A stretch of DNA of 8,104 nt from Mycobacterium sp. (GTDB lineage Bacteria > Actinomycetota > Actinomycetes > Mycobacteriales > Mycobacteriaceae), in assembly GCA_019246375.1 (NCBI GenBank), contig JAFAQO010000234.1, positions 1 through 8,104 of the forward strand, written 5' to 3'. A program made the position numbers and the translations under genes. This document shows positions 1 to 6,569 of the stretch, piece after piece. Numbering within the stretch: the stretch's first letter is position 1; every line of letters starts with the position of its first letter. The notes under the pieces are model-generated. The model saw nothing but the letters and a program-made list of their open reading frames with translations. It made no database searches and was not told the origin of the DNA.

Positions 1-1108
1 CGCCGTAGATCGACGTCTTGCGGTAATTGAGATAACGCGGTGCGCTTTGTTGCGCCCACCCCGGCGACGCCAGGTCGTCGCCGGCCGCGAACGGCAGCGC
101 ATCGGCACCGGCCACTTCGACGAGCAATTCGGTGGCCGCCTGCTGTAGTTGGCTGCCCTGCAGCTTGAGCACCGACGATGCCGGGTTCGGCTTGCCGGCG
201 GCGGACGCGGACGCCACTCGCATCTGGGTGAGTTCCAGTGCCAGCAACTGGTTTTCGACTTCGGCAAGTTGCGCGGCGAACAGCGGGTCGTTCAGCGTAC
301 CGTTGTCCGCGGCGCGCTGTTTGACCTCGGCGAGGCGGACTTTGGTTCGGCCCACTCCGGCGATGCCGGTTCGTTCGTTGCCCAGCAGGAACTTTGCATA
401 CGTCCAGCCCTGGTTTTCCTCTCCGACGAGTTGATCGGCGGGCACCCGAACGTCCTCGAAGAACACTTCGTTGACCTCTTGACCACCGTCGATCAGCTTG
501 ATCGGACGCATCGTGATACCCGGTGTGTCAAGGTCGATGAGCAGGAACGAGATGCCGGCCTGCCGTTTGGGCGCCTGCGGATCGGTGCGCACCAGGCAGA
601 AGATCCAGTCCGCATACTGCCCCAAGGTGGTCCAGGTCTTCTGCCCGTTGACGACGTAGCTGTCGCCGTCACGTTGCGCGGTGGTGCGCAGCGAGGCCAG
701 GTCGGAGCCGGCTTCCGGTTCGGAGAAACCCTGACACCACCAGATGTCGATGCTGGCCGTCGGCGGCAGAAAGCGCTTCTTGATTTCCTCAGAACCGAAC
801 TCCGCGATCACCGGACCAACCATCTTGGCGTTGAAATTCAGCGGCTCTGGAACCGAAGCCAGTTGCATCTCGTCAAGCCAGATCTGGTGCTGGGTGGGGG
901 TCCAGTCCTTGCCGCCCCATTCGACAGGCCAATTCGGTACCGCCAGCCCATGATCGTTGAGAATCTTGTGGCTGGTCACGATGTCGTCGCGGCTGGGCGG
1001 TAACCCGAGCCGGATTCGCTCCCGGATCTCCGCGGGGATCTTCGTCGTATAGAAGCTGCGAAGTTCGTCGCGGAATGCCGCTTCGTCCGCGGTAAGCGCC
1101 AATTGCAT
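1..1108 (-). CDS. Acyl-CoA dehydrogenase (FadE-like), 3' end outside window
   Basis: FAD-dependent acyl-CoA dehydrogenase, which would form the alpha,beta double bond of an acyl-CoA and pass electrons to ETF in the cytoplasm. The 369 visible codons read as one unbroken frame. Visible family features are an N-terminal helical domain, the FAD/substrate segment CQGFSEPEAGSDLASL (125-140), the VNGQKTWTT beta-domain motif (153-161), and the C-terminal YRKTSIYGG near residue 370, where the window ends just before the usual T/S-NEIQ signature. The medium-chain-type catalytic Glu of that C-terminal motif is replaced by Gly. Glu245 in LLGNERTGIA lies where the isovaleryl type and several mycobacterial FadE subunits carry their base, so it is the likely catalytic residue. 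Start: ATG preceded at 5 bases by AGGAGG. The substrate cannot be read from sequence; sterol side chain, branched chain or fatty acid are all possible. Perhaps 15-30 residues are missing. Family call is secure, paralogue identity is not. Confidence 0.95.
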   Translation of the reverse strand, partial: MQLALTADEAAFRDELRSFYTTKIPAEIRERIRLGLPPSRDDIVTSHKILNDHGLAVPNWPVEWGGKDWTPTQHQIWLDEMQLASVPEPLNFNAKMVGPVIAEFGSEEIKKRFLPPTASIDIWWCQGFSEPEAGSDLASLRTTAQRDGDSYVVNGQKTWTTLGQYADWIFCLVRTDPQAPKRQAGISFLLIDLDTPGITMRPIKLIDGGQEVNEVFFEDVRVPADQLVGEENQGWTYAKFLLGNERTGIAGVGRTKVRLAEVKQRAADNGTLNDPLFAAQLAEVENQLLALELTQMRVASASAAGKPNPASSVLKLQGSQLQQAATELLVEVAGADALPFAAGDDLASPGWAQQSAPRYLNYRKTSIYG

Positions 1109-1113
1109 GCCGG

Positions 1114-1119
1114 CCTCCT
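1114..1119 (-). promoter_or_regulatory. Strong Shine-Dalgarno of the acyl-CoA dehydrogenase
   Basis: AGGAGG on the minus strand, five bases before the ATG at 1108. It is the best ribosome-binding site in the window and fixes the start. Most other genes here have weak sites or depend on overlap with the gene before them, so this gene appears to be translated independently of the upstream SDR operon. Confidence 0.85.
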
Positions 1120-1166
1120 CTGCTTGGTGACCATCGCCAGCGGCATGCCCGACGGTCTTGCTTTGC

Positions 1167-1172
1167 ACGTTA
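1167..1172 (-). promoter_or_regulatory. Possible -10 element for the acyl-CoA dehydrogenase
   Basis: TAACGT on the minus strand fits the mycobacterial TANNNT -10 pattern. It would start transcription near 1160, giving a leader of about 50 bases. No convincing -35 hexamer lies at 16-18 bases; TTACCG lies 19 bases upstream. This is a weak candidate chosen by pattern only. Confidence 0.25.
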
Positions 1173-1191
1173 GGCTGCCGACGCCGTCGAG

Positions 1192-1210
1192 CGGTAACCG
1201 GGTGTCACCG
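1192..1210. promoter_or_regulatory. Imperfect inverted repeat, possible operator
   Basis: On the minus strand, CGGTGAC and GTTACCG flank a 5-base spacer and match as inverted arms at six of seven positions. It lies about 20-40 bases upstream of the candidate -10 of the acyl-CoA dehydrogenase, where a TetR-type repressor could bind. It does not resemble the KstR or KstR2 sites of sterol genes as I remember them. The regulator is unknown and the repeat may be chance. Confidence 0.25.
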
Positions 1211-1219
1211 CTGCGCGGC

Positions 1220-1243
1220 AGGCGCCGGACGTTGCGGGCGCCT
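1220..1243 (-). terminator. Possible stem-loop terminator after the DUF3618 gene
   Basis: Two copies of the self-complementary GGCGCC plus one flanking A-T pair make a 7-bp stem with a 10-base loop, starting three bases after the TGA of the DUF3618 gene. There is no T tract; many mycobacterial terminators lack one. It would separate the SDR/holin/DUF3618 operon from the acyl-CoA dehydrogenase gene. GGCGCC repeats are common in high-GC DNA, so confidence is limited. Confidence 0.35.
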
Positions 1244-1246
1244 TAC

Positions 1247-1492
1247 TCAGCCTTGGTGGCTTGCACGTCTTCGCCGCCAGATGAGCCCGATCACCGTGAC
1301 GCCGGCCACGGAAGCTACTACCGCCAGCGACGGCTTGGCGGCGGCGCGTGCTCGGTGAGCAACGTCGAACTTATCGGAGAACGCTTGGACGGTGTCGCCG
1401 AGTTCTTCGCGGGTGCGCTCGATATCGGACTGGATGTCGGCGATGCCAGCCTCGGGCCCGGGCTCGGGTACGGGTGGCTCAGCTCCGGCCAT
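1247..1492 (-). CDS. DUF3618 family small membrane protein
   Basis: An 81-residue protein of unknown function. The DUF3618 hallmark is the amphipathic segment DIERTREELGDTVQAFSDKF (about 23-42), preceded by a Pro/Glu-rich N-terminus. One hydrophobic helix (about 55-72, SLAVVASVAGVTVIGLIW) is followed by the basic stop-transfer run RRRR. A single-pass inner-membrane protein with a cytoplasmic basic tail is one plausible topology. Its ATG lies inside the end of the holin-family gene (14-base overlap). AAGGA eight bases upstream serves as the Shine-Dalgarno. DUF3618 genes often sit beside DUF1469-type holin-superfamily genes in actinobacteria, as here. Family assignment is firm; no biochemical role is known to me, and an envelope-stress or membrane-organising role would be inference. 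Confidence 0.9.
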   Translation of the reverse strand: MAGAEPPVPEPGPEAGIADIQSDIERTREELGDTVQAFSDKFDVAHRARAAAKPSLAVVASVAGVTVIGLIWRRRRASHQG

Positions 1493-1898
1493 GGCGCGCG
1501 TCCTTCACAGCCTGGACATCTTGCTTGACACTGGCCACCGTTTGCGGCGCCGCCGGGGTGACCTCCTTGGCTTGGTTCTTGCTGAGCAGCGCCGCCACCC
1601 CGGCCGCCAGCAACAGTGCCGCGGCGACGATTAGAGCAGCCGCCCACGTCGGTAACGCCAGCGCCAGAGCGGCGATCGCCGCCGCAATCAGGCTGGCCAG
1701 TCCGAAGAACGCGAGCAGTCCGGCCGCGCTGAACAAGCCCGCACCGGCGCCGGCATGCTTGGCCGACTGCTGAAACTCTTTCTGCGCCAAGCGCATCTCG
1801 TCCCGGACAAGCCTCGACAATTGAGACGAGAGCTGGCTCATCAACTCGCCGATCGAGGCGTCGGACTTGGGCTTCGCTTCCGGATTCATCTGGATCAC
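1479..1898 (-). CDS. Phage-holin-family (superfamily III / DUF1469-type) membrane protein
   Basis: A 139-residue protein of the actinobacterial holin superfamily III (Pfam Phage_holin_3_6). A charged amphipathic N-terminal helix (about 15-48, containing ELMSQLSSQLSRLVRDEMRLAQKE) is followed by two hydrophobic segments (about 50-80 and 84-105). The soluble tail ends with PQTVASVKQDVQAVK, typical of the family. No endolysin, spanin or other phage gene is nearby, so a lytic role is unsupported; chromosomal members are usually unexplained small membrane proteins. The listed start is a GTG that overlaps the SDR stop as GTGA. An in-frame ATG at 1889 (residue 4) has GGTGA five bases upstream and is an equally good start. 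It shares an operon with the SDR and DUF3618 genes. Confidence 0.88.
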   Translation of the reverse strand: MIQMNPEAKPKSDASIGELMSQLSSQLSRLVRDEMRLAQKEFQQSAKHAGAGAGLFSAAGLLAFFGLASLIAAAIAALALALPTWAAALIVAAALLLAAGVAALLSKNQAKEVTPAAPQTVASVKQDVQAVKDARHGRS

Positions 1899-2671
1899 CG
1901 ATGGCCGACAGGTACGTTGATCACCCGGCTCGCCGCGGCCTTGACCGAGTCGGGTAGGAACTTGTTGGCAGCACCCATGACCTTGGTCGTCACCGATTCG
2001 GCCAGAACTTTGCGTTTGCCACGCATCAAGGCTTCGTAGGCCTGCCTGGCTACTTCGGCCGGATCGTCCTTCGGCATCCGCCCTATGCGGGTGTTCCCCA
2101 ACTCGGCGCGACGGAAGAAGTTGGTGTCGGTCGGTCCGGGCATCAACGCCGTTACGGTGACATCGGTGTCGCGCAGCTCATTCTGCAACGCCTCGGCCAA
2201 CGACTGAACGAACGACTTGGAGGCGTGATACACCGACTGGTACGGACCCGGCATGGTCGCCGCGATCGATGACGTGAACAGCAACTTGCCGGTGTTGCGG
2301 CGCACCATGTCGGGCAGGATCAGCTTGGCCAAATGGACCGTTGACCTGACGTTCAGGTCGATGATGTCAAGGTTGTCGTCAAGATCGCTGTCGATGAAGC
2401 TTCCGCCCTGGCCGACACCGGCATTCAGTGCCGCGGCGTCCAACTGCCCCTCCGCGGTCGCCTGCTGATAAAGCTTCTCGACGCCCTCCGGCGTGCGCAG
2501 ATCGATCTGCACCGGCCGGACGTCGACCCCGAGTTCCGACAGCGTGCCGGCGACTGCCTGAATGCCGTCGTCTTCGGCCGCGACCACCAGGTTGTAGCCG
2601 TCTTGAGCGAACAGCTTGGCAAGCTCCAAGCCGATCCCACTCGATGCGCCGGTAATCGCAGCCAGTCCCAT
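1895..2671 (-). CDS. Short-chain dehydrogenase/reductase (SDR)
   Basis: A 258-residue classical SDR, a cytoplasmic or membrane-associated NAD(P)-dependent oxidoreductase. Visible motifs are TGASSGIG (7-14) for the Rossmann nucleotide loop, LNAG (82-85) in place of NNAG, Asn107 in LNVRS, Ser135 in FTSSIAA, and Tyr148/Lys152 in YHASK, so the catalytic tetrad is complete. MPGPTDTNFF (177-186) is the usual loop after beta-6. Acidic residues just after beta-2 (AAEDD, 31-35) hint at NAD rather than NADP. The substrate is not predictable. The start matches the normal N-terminus of the family (about five residues before TGxxxGIG), although the upstream Shine-Dalgarno is poor. It is first in a coupled operon with the holin-family and DUF3618 genes, which suggests a lipid or envelope role, by context only. 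Confidence 0.93.
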   Translation of the reverse strand: MGLAAITGASSGIGLELAKLFAQDGYNLVVAAEDDGIQAVAGTLSELGVDVRPVQIDLRTPEGVEKLYQQATAEGQLDAAALNAGVGQGGSFIDSDLDDNLDIIDLNVRSTVHLAKLILPDMVRRNTGKLLFTSSIAATMPGPYQSVYHASKSFVQSLAEALQNELRDTDVTVTALMPGPTDTNFFRRAELGNTRIGRMPKDDPAEVARQAYEALMRGKRKVLAESVTTKVMGAANKFLPDSVKAAASRVINVPVGHR

Positions 2672-2764
2672 AACGCCCGGCTACCCTGCTGGCCGATCGT
2701 CAAACCTCTCGATGCCGCAGGGCTTTTTGCACAGTGCGTGGTTAGTCCACAGCCGCGGTGCGGA

Positions 2765-2784
2765 AACGGCCGCCGGCGGCCGTT
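2765..2784. promoter_or_regulatory. Perfect 20-bp palindrome, candidate operator
   Basis: AACGGCCGCC is followed directly by its exact reverse complement, with no spacer; all ten base pairs match. It lies in the divergent SDR/comEA region, 29 bases before the comEA start. Outer arms GTGCGG (2758-2763) and CCGCAC (2795-2800) add a second, looser inverted repeat. The palindrome covers where a -35 would fall for the candidate comEA -10 at 2802-2807. This is consistent with repressor binding, or with a DNA cruciform. The regulator is unknown. Confidence 0.5.
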
Positions 2785-2801
2785 GCGGCGGTGGCCGCAC
2801 G

Positions 2802-2807
2802 TACGGT
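2802..2807 (+). promoter_or_regulatory. Possible -10 of a leaderless comEA transcript
   Basis: TACGGT fits TANNNT and ends six bases before the comEA ATG at 2814, so transcription would begin at or next to the first base of the start codon. The comEA start has no recognisable Shine-Dalgarno, which agrees with a leaderless mRNA, common in mycobacteria. The expected -35 position falls at the right edge of the palindrome. Confidence 0.4.
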
Positions 2808-2813
2808 CGGCGC

Positions 2814-3665
2814 ATGCGAACAGAACTGCCCGCAGAGCGGTTGCACCGACGACTCGGCGCTCAGCCCCATACCGATTCGCGCGCCGACACTGACGCCGCA
2901 GATGACAACGACGAGGACACGGACCCGAATTCACTGCTGCCGCGGTGGCTTCCCGACGGGTCGGCACGAGCCGGCTGGCTGGCCACGGTGCGCGCCGATC
3001 CGGCCCGCGCCGGTGCCATCGCGTTGGCGGTGATCGCCGCGGTGGCAGTGCTGGTCACGGTGTTCACCCTGGTGCGCGATCAGCCGGCCCCGGTCGCGTC
3101 GGCCAAACTCCCGCCGGTCGAAATGGCATCGTCGGCGAGCCGCCCACCGACGGCGAGCCCTTCGGCCAAAGCGGACAGCCCGGTGGTGGTGAGTGTGGTT
3201 GGCCTGGTGCACACGCCGGGGCTGGTCACGCTGGCGCCCGGCGCCCGGATCGCCGATGCGCTGACAGCGGCAGGCGGTGCGGTGAACGGCGCGGACACCA
3301 TCGGATTGAACATGGCCCGTCCGCTGCTCGACGGTGAGCAGATCGTCGTGGGTGTTGCGCCTCGTGCCGGCCAGCCCGCGGTGCTGGGTAGTTCGGTGAG
3401 CTCGGGTCCCGCCGCTTCCGCCACTTCGCCCGCACCGGGCAAGGGACCCGCGTCGACTACGGCGAAGCCCGGTGAGGTGATCAACCTCAACACCGCGACA
3501 GCACAGCAGCTGGACGCCTTGCCCGGCATCGGGCCGGTGACCGCGGCTGCGATCGTGTCCTGGCGCGAGGCTCACGGCAAGTTCACCAGCGTGGACCAGC
3601 TGGCCGACGTCGACGGTATCGGTCCGGCCCGACTGGAGAAGCTGCGCGCACTGGTCCGTATCTGA
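2814..3665 (+). CDS. comEA: ComEA-like membrane-anchored DNA-binding protein
   Basis: A 283-residue protein resembling ComEA, the receptor that binds double-stranded DNA outside the membrane and passes it to ComEC. An acidic N-terminal cytoplasmic stretch (about 20-37) leads to a membrane helix (about 66-88). A Pro/Ala/Ser linker precedes an SLBB-type domain (about 122-182, VVSVVGLVHTPGLVTL and LLDGEQIVV). After a second low-complexity linker, a C-terminal helix-hairpin-helix pair follows (about 221-283, INLNTATAQQLDALPGIG and VDGIGPARLEKL). The frame is open upstream to 2616, but that part lies antisense to the SDR gene, so the ATG at 2814 is preferred. It is first in an operon with comEC and holA. 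Natural transformation is not an established trait of mycobacteria, so the true role may differ. Family call is strong. Confidence 0.93.
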   Translation: MRTELPAERLHRRLGAQPHTDSRADTDAADDNDEDTDPNSLLPRWLPDGSARAGWLATVRADPARAGAIALAVIAAVAVLVTVFTLVRDQPAPVASAKLPPVEMASSASRPPTASPSAKADSPVVVSVVGLVHTPGLVTLAPGARIADALTAAGGAVNGADTIGLNMARPLLDGEQIVVGVAPRAGQPAVLGSSVSSGPAASATSPAPGKGPASTTAKPGEVINLNTATAQQLDALPGIGPVTAAAIVSWREAHGKFTSVDQLADVDGIGPARLEKLRALVRI

Positions 3666-3670
3666 AACCA

Positions 3671-5257
3671 GTGCCTTACCCCGTCGCGGACCAGAACTGC
3701 GCGCGGCTGGATGTGCGGCTGGTGCCGGCCGCGCTGACCGGCTGGCTCGTCACCGCGGCCGGCATCGTTTGGTCAGTCGGCGCGGTGCTGGCGTCGCTGT
3801 GTGTGGTCGTGGCTGCGGTCTCGGGCGCTCTGCTGTGGCAGGCGGAACGTCGCCTCGACCCGACTGCACTGCTGCGGACCGTCAGCGTCGCGCTGCTGGC
3901 GATCGGAGTGGTCGGTGCGGGTTTCGGGTTCGCGATCGTGCTGCGTGCCCACGCAGTCCGCCACCACCCGATCACCGCGGCGTTCGGGCGCGCCGCCCCG
4001 GTGACCGTCACCCCGACGGAAAGCCCATTGTCGGTGGGCAGCAGCCGGCTGATGTTTCGCGCGACTCTGCAGCGCCTCGGACCCGACGAAATCTCGGGAA
4101 GAGTAGTGGTTTTCGCCTCGGCTCGCGACTTCGGCGAGGTGATGGTGGGTCAGCCGGTGCGCTTCGACGCGCGCATCACCCGTCCGGCTCGCCGCGACCT
4201 CACCGTCGCGGTGCTCAACGCGCGGGGCGCTCCGACCACTGGCCGGGCCGGGCCGGTGCACCGGGCCGCGCACGCTGTCCGTACCCGGTTCGCTGCCGCC
4301 GCCCGCAAGGTGTTGCCCGCACCGCAGGCCGCGATGCTTCCGGCGCTGGTGCTCGGCGACACCTCGGCGGTCACCATCGCCACGAGCCGCGAATTTCGCG
4401 CCGCGGGCATGACCCATCTGACGGCGGTGTCGGGAGCCAACGTGACGATCGTGTGCGGGGCGGTGCTGTTTTCGGCGCCACTGATCGGACCCCGCGCGGC
4501 GGTGGGCCTCGCCGCGATCGCCTTGGTGGCTTTCGTCATCGTCGTACAGCCCACGGCCAGCGTGTTGCGTGCAGCCGTGATGGGCGCCATCGCGCTGCTG
4601 GGAATACTGTCTTCCCGTCGGCGCCAAGCACTTCCGGCGTTGTCCACCGCGGTGTTGGTGTTGCTGATCGCCGCTCCCCAGCTGGCCGTCGACGCGGGTT
4701 TCGCGCTGTCTGTGGTGGCGACGGCCGCACTGGTCGTCATCGCGCCGATCTGGTCGCGGCGAATGCTGGCCCGTGGCTGGCCCCGGCCGCTGGCCGATGC
4801 GATCGCCATCGCGTGGTCCGCGCAATTGGTGACCGCGCCTCTGGTCGCCGGAATATCGGGTCGCGTCAGCCTGGTCGCCGCGGCGGCCAACCTGGCGGTG
4901 GCGGCGGTGATCGCCCCGATCACCGTGCTGGGCAGCGCGGCCGCCGCGGTTTCGGTGTTCTGGCCGGCGGCGGCGCACCTGCTGATCCGGTTCACCGGCC
5001 CCGAACTGTGGTGGGTGCTCAACGTCGCGCATTGGGCGGCCGCTGTGCCCGCTGCGACGGTGCCCGTTCCGGCTGGGCCGCCCGGTGTCGTGATGGTCGC
5101 CGCGATCACGGTACTGGCGGTCGTGTTGTGGCGATGGCGGTGGTTTCGGGCCGCGGCGGGAGTCGCGACGGTTTGCCTGCTGGCGTGGTCGATCTCTGGG
5201 CTGTCGGTTGCCCAGCGCGCAGTGTTGTCGGGCGTTCGTGACACGATCGTGCGGTGA
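3671..5257 (+). CDS. comEC: ComEC/Rec2-family membrane channel, short form
   Basis: A 528-residue polytopic membrane protein of the ComEC/Rec2 family, which carries single-stranded DNA across the membrane in competent bacteria. N-terminal hydrophobic helices (about 22-56 and 68-92) precede an OB-like soluble region (about 105-190, DUF4131-type). The Competence core starts near 215. It contains [13 protein letters not shown] (246-258, the family's G-x-x-H-L-x-A-x-SG signature), VLRAAVMG (298-305) and [11 protein letters not shown] (341-351), with further helices to about 513. The protein ends there. The C-terminal metallo-beta-lactamase domain of long ComEC proteins such as the Bacillus one is absent, and no such domain follows in another frame. 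Start: GTG five bases after the comEA stop, with no clear Shine-Dalgarno, so translation probably depends on coupling. Confidence 0.92.
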   Translation: MPYPVADQNCARLDVRLVPAALTGWLVTAAGIVWSVGAVLASLCVVVAAVSGALLWQAERRLDPTALLRTVSVALLAIGVVGAGFGFAIVLRAHAVRHHPITAAFGRAAPVTVTPTESPLSVGSSRLMFRATLQRLGPDEISGRVVVFASARDFGEVMVGQPVRFDARITRPARRDLTVAVLNARGAPTTGRAGPVHRAAHAVRTRFAAAARKVLPAPQAAMLPALVLGDTSAVTIATSREFRAAGMTHLTAVSGANVTIVCGAVLFSAPLIGPRAAVGLAAIALVAFVIVVQPTASVLRAAVMGAIALLGILSSRRRQALPALSTAVLVLLIAAPQLAVDAGFALSVVATAALVVIAPIWSRRMLARGWPRPLADAIAIAWSAQLVTAPLVAGISGRVSLVAAAANLAVAAVIAPITVLGSAAAAVSVFWPAAAHLLIRFTGPELWWVLNVAHWAAAVPAATVPVPAGPPGVVMVAAITVLAVVLWRWRWFRAAAGVATVCLLAWSISGLSVAQRAVLSGVRDTIVR

Positions 5258-6225
5258 GCCCACAGGTTTCGCAGCTGCATCTGGTGCTGGGCGAAGAAGA
5301 GCTACTGGTCGAGCGCGCCGTGGCCGGGGTGCTGCGGTCGGTGCGCGAGCGGGCCGGCGGCGGTGATGTTCCGGTGAGCCGGGTGCGCGCCGGTGACGTC
5401 GGTACGTACGAGCTTGCCGAATTGCTGAGCCCGTCATTGTTTGCCGACGAGCGGGTGGTCGTGCTGGAAGCCGCCGGCGAGGCGGGCAAGGATGCCGCGG
5501 ACTTGATCGCCTCGGCGGCCGCGGATATCCCGTCAGGCACCGTACTTGTCGTCGTGCATTCCGGTGGCGGGCGCGCCAAGGCGTTGGCTACCCAGCTGCG
5601 CACGCTCGGCGCCGAGGTGCACCCGTGCGCGCGGATCGCCAAAGCAAGTGAGCGGACCGACTTCGTCCGCAAGGAGTTGCGCTCGCTACAGGTCAAAGCC
5701 GACGACCAGACGGTGGCCGCCCTGATCGACGCGGTCGGCTCCGATGTACGTGAACTCGCTTCGGCCTGTTCACAATTGGTGGCCGATACCGGGGGCCGCG
5801 TCGACGCAGCCGCGGTTCGGCGCTATCACAGCGGCAAGGCGGAGGTGAAGGGCTTCGACATTGCGGACAAAGCGGTGGCCGGTGATGTGGCAGGCGCTGC
5901 CGAGGCGTTGCGATGGGCGATGTTGCGCGGGGAGCCACATGTTGTGTTGGCCGACGCACTGGCCGAAGCGGTGCACACGATAGCTCGGGTAGGGCCGTTG
6001 TCCGGTGACCCGTACCGGCTGGCGGCCGAATTGGGAATGCCGCCGTGGCGGGTGCAGAAAGCGCAGAGACAAGCCCGGCGCTGGTCACGCGACACGGTGG
6101 CCACCGCGTTGCAGCTGGTGGCGGTGCTCAACGCCGACGTCAAGGGGGCGGCCGCCGATACCGACTACGCTTTGGAGGCCGCGGTGCGAAAGGTCGCGGA
6201 GCTAGCCCGGGAGCCGAGCCGCTGA
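5254..6225 (+). CDS. holA: DNA polymerase III delta subunit
   Basis: A 323-residue clamp-loader delta subunit, which opens the beta sliding clamp during replication in the gamma/tau complex. The N-terminal AAA+-like domain begins [16 protein letters not shown] (8-23). [12 protein letters not shown] (61-72) holds Leu62-Phe63, matching the Leu-Phe pair with which E. coli delta wedges into the clamp. As usual for delta there is no Walker A motif. A middle domain (about 130-200, with [14 protein letters not shown]) and a C-terminal collar helical domain (about 205-318, [11 protein letters not shown] and [16 protein letters not shown]) complete the fold. Length is close to other actinobacterial forms. 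The start is GTG, overlapping the comEC stop as GTGA with no independent Shine-Dalgarno, so it is translationally coupled. Its stop is 12 bases from the convergent rpsT stop. Confidence 0.95.
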   Translation: MSPQVSQLHLVLGEEELLVERAVAGVLRSVRERAGGGDVPVSRVRAGDVGTYELAELLSPSLFADERVVVLEAAGEAGKDAADLIASAAADIPSGTVLVVVHSGGGRAKALATQLRTLGAEVHPCARIAKASERTDFVRKELRSLQVKADDQTVAALIDAVGSDVRELASACSQLVADTGGRVDAAAVRRYHSGKAEVKGFDIADKAVAGDVAGAAEALRWAMLRGEPHVVLADALAEAVHTIARVGPLSGDPYRLAAELGMPPWRVQKAQRQARRWSRDTVATALQLVAVLNADVKGAAADTDYALEAAVRKVAELAREPSR

Positions 6226-6237
6226 GGCCGGGTCAGA

Positions 6238-6498
6238 TCAGAGCTTGTTGTAGGCGTGCGCCAGCGCTGACTTCTTGTTGGCCGCCTGGTTCTTGTGGAT
6301 CACACCTTTGGTGGCCGCCTTGTCCAGCTTGCGACTGGTCGACGCCAGCAACGTCGCCGCCTTCTCCTTGTCGCCGGCTTCGGCGGCCTCACGGAACGCG
6401 CGGATAGCCGTGCGAAGCGACGACTTCACCGACTTGTTGCGCAGTCGGGCGCGCTCGTTGGTACGGTTGCGCTTCTCCTGCGACTTGATGTTGGCCAC
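6238..6498 (-). CDS. rpsT: 30S ribosomal protein S20
   Basis: An 86-residue, Lys/Arg-rich, helical protein that binds 16S rRNA early in 30S assembly. The N-terminus [26 protein letters not shown] and the C-terminal [22 protein letters not shown] are typical of S20; length equals the normal 86-88. The start is GTG, with AAGGA ten bases upstream. E. coli rpsT also uses a non-ATG start (UUG) that takes part in autoregulation; whether this holds here is unknown. The gene is monocistronic in this window, converging on holA and divergent from the ATP-grasp gene. Confidence 0.97.
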   Translation of the reverse strand: MANIKSQEKRNRTNERARLRNKSVKSSLRTAIRAFREAAEAGDKEKAATLLASTSRKLDKAATKGVIHKNQAANKKSALAHAYNKL

Positions 6499-6508
6499 GC
6501 GTCAATAT

Positions 6509-6513
6509 TCCTT
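6509..6513 (-). promoter_or_regulatory. Ribosome-binding site of rpsT
   Basis: AAGGA on the minus strand, ten bases before the GTG start. The spacing is slightly long, and the start codon is weak for so highly expressed a gene. Confidence 0.6.
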
Positions 6514-6569
6514 GGTGAGTCTCTCAGCCGGGTTTTGCTGGGTTCGCGGTTTCACCCAGAGGCCCGATA

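Noticed and set aside
149..1003. Long plus-strand open frame of 284 codons
   Set aside because: It is exactly antisense to the acyl-CoA dehydrogenase, shows no recognisable domain and has low-complexity Arg/Gly/Asp composition; a high-GC shadow.
1479..1898. Phage remnant or lysis cassette suggested by the holin family name
   Set aside because: No endolysin, portal, integrase or attachment site is present; members of this superfamily are common chromosomal genes in actinobacteria.
2711..2730. GC-rich stretch followed by five Ts, like an intrinsic terminator on the plus strand
   Set aside because: Only a three-base stem can form and no plus-strand gene ends there.
2738..2750. GTGG/CCAC inverted repeat between SDR and comEA
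   Set aside because: Four-base arms are expected by chance in this composition.
2616..2813. N-terminal extension of comEA by 66 codons
   Set aside because: The extension would run antisense to the SDR start and through the divergent control region, with Gly/Arg-rich composition unlike ComEA; the ATG at 2814 fits the family and a leaderless promoter.
3769..5241. Plus-strand 490-codon frame inside comEC
   Set aside because: Gly/Arg-rich translation with no hydrophobic segments; the overlapping comEC frame carries the family signature.
3773..5437. Minus-strand open frame of 554 codons opposite comEC
   Set aside because: Arg/His/Gln/Asp-rich with no family motif, and it covers two clear plus-strand genes; a shadow of GC-rich codon usage.
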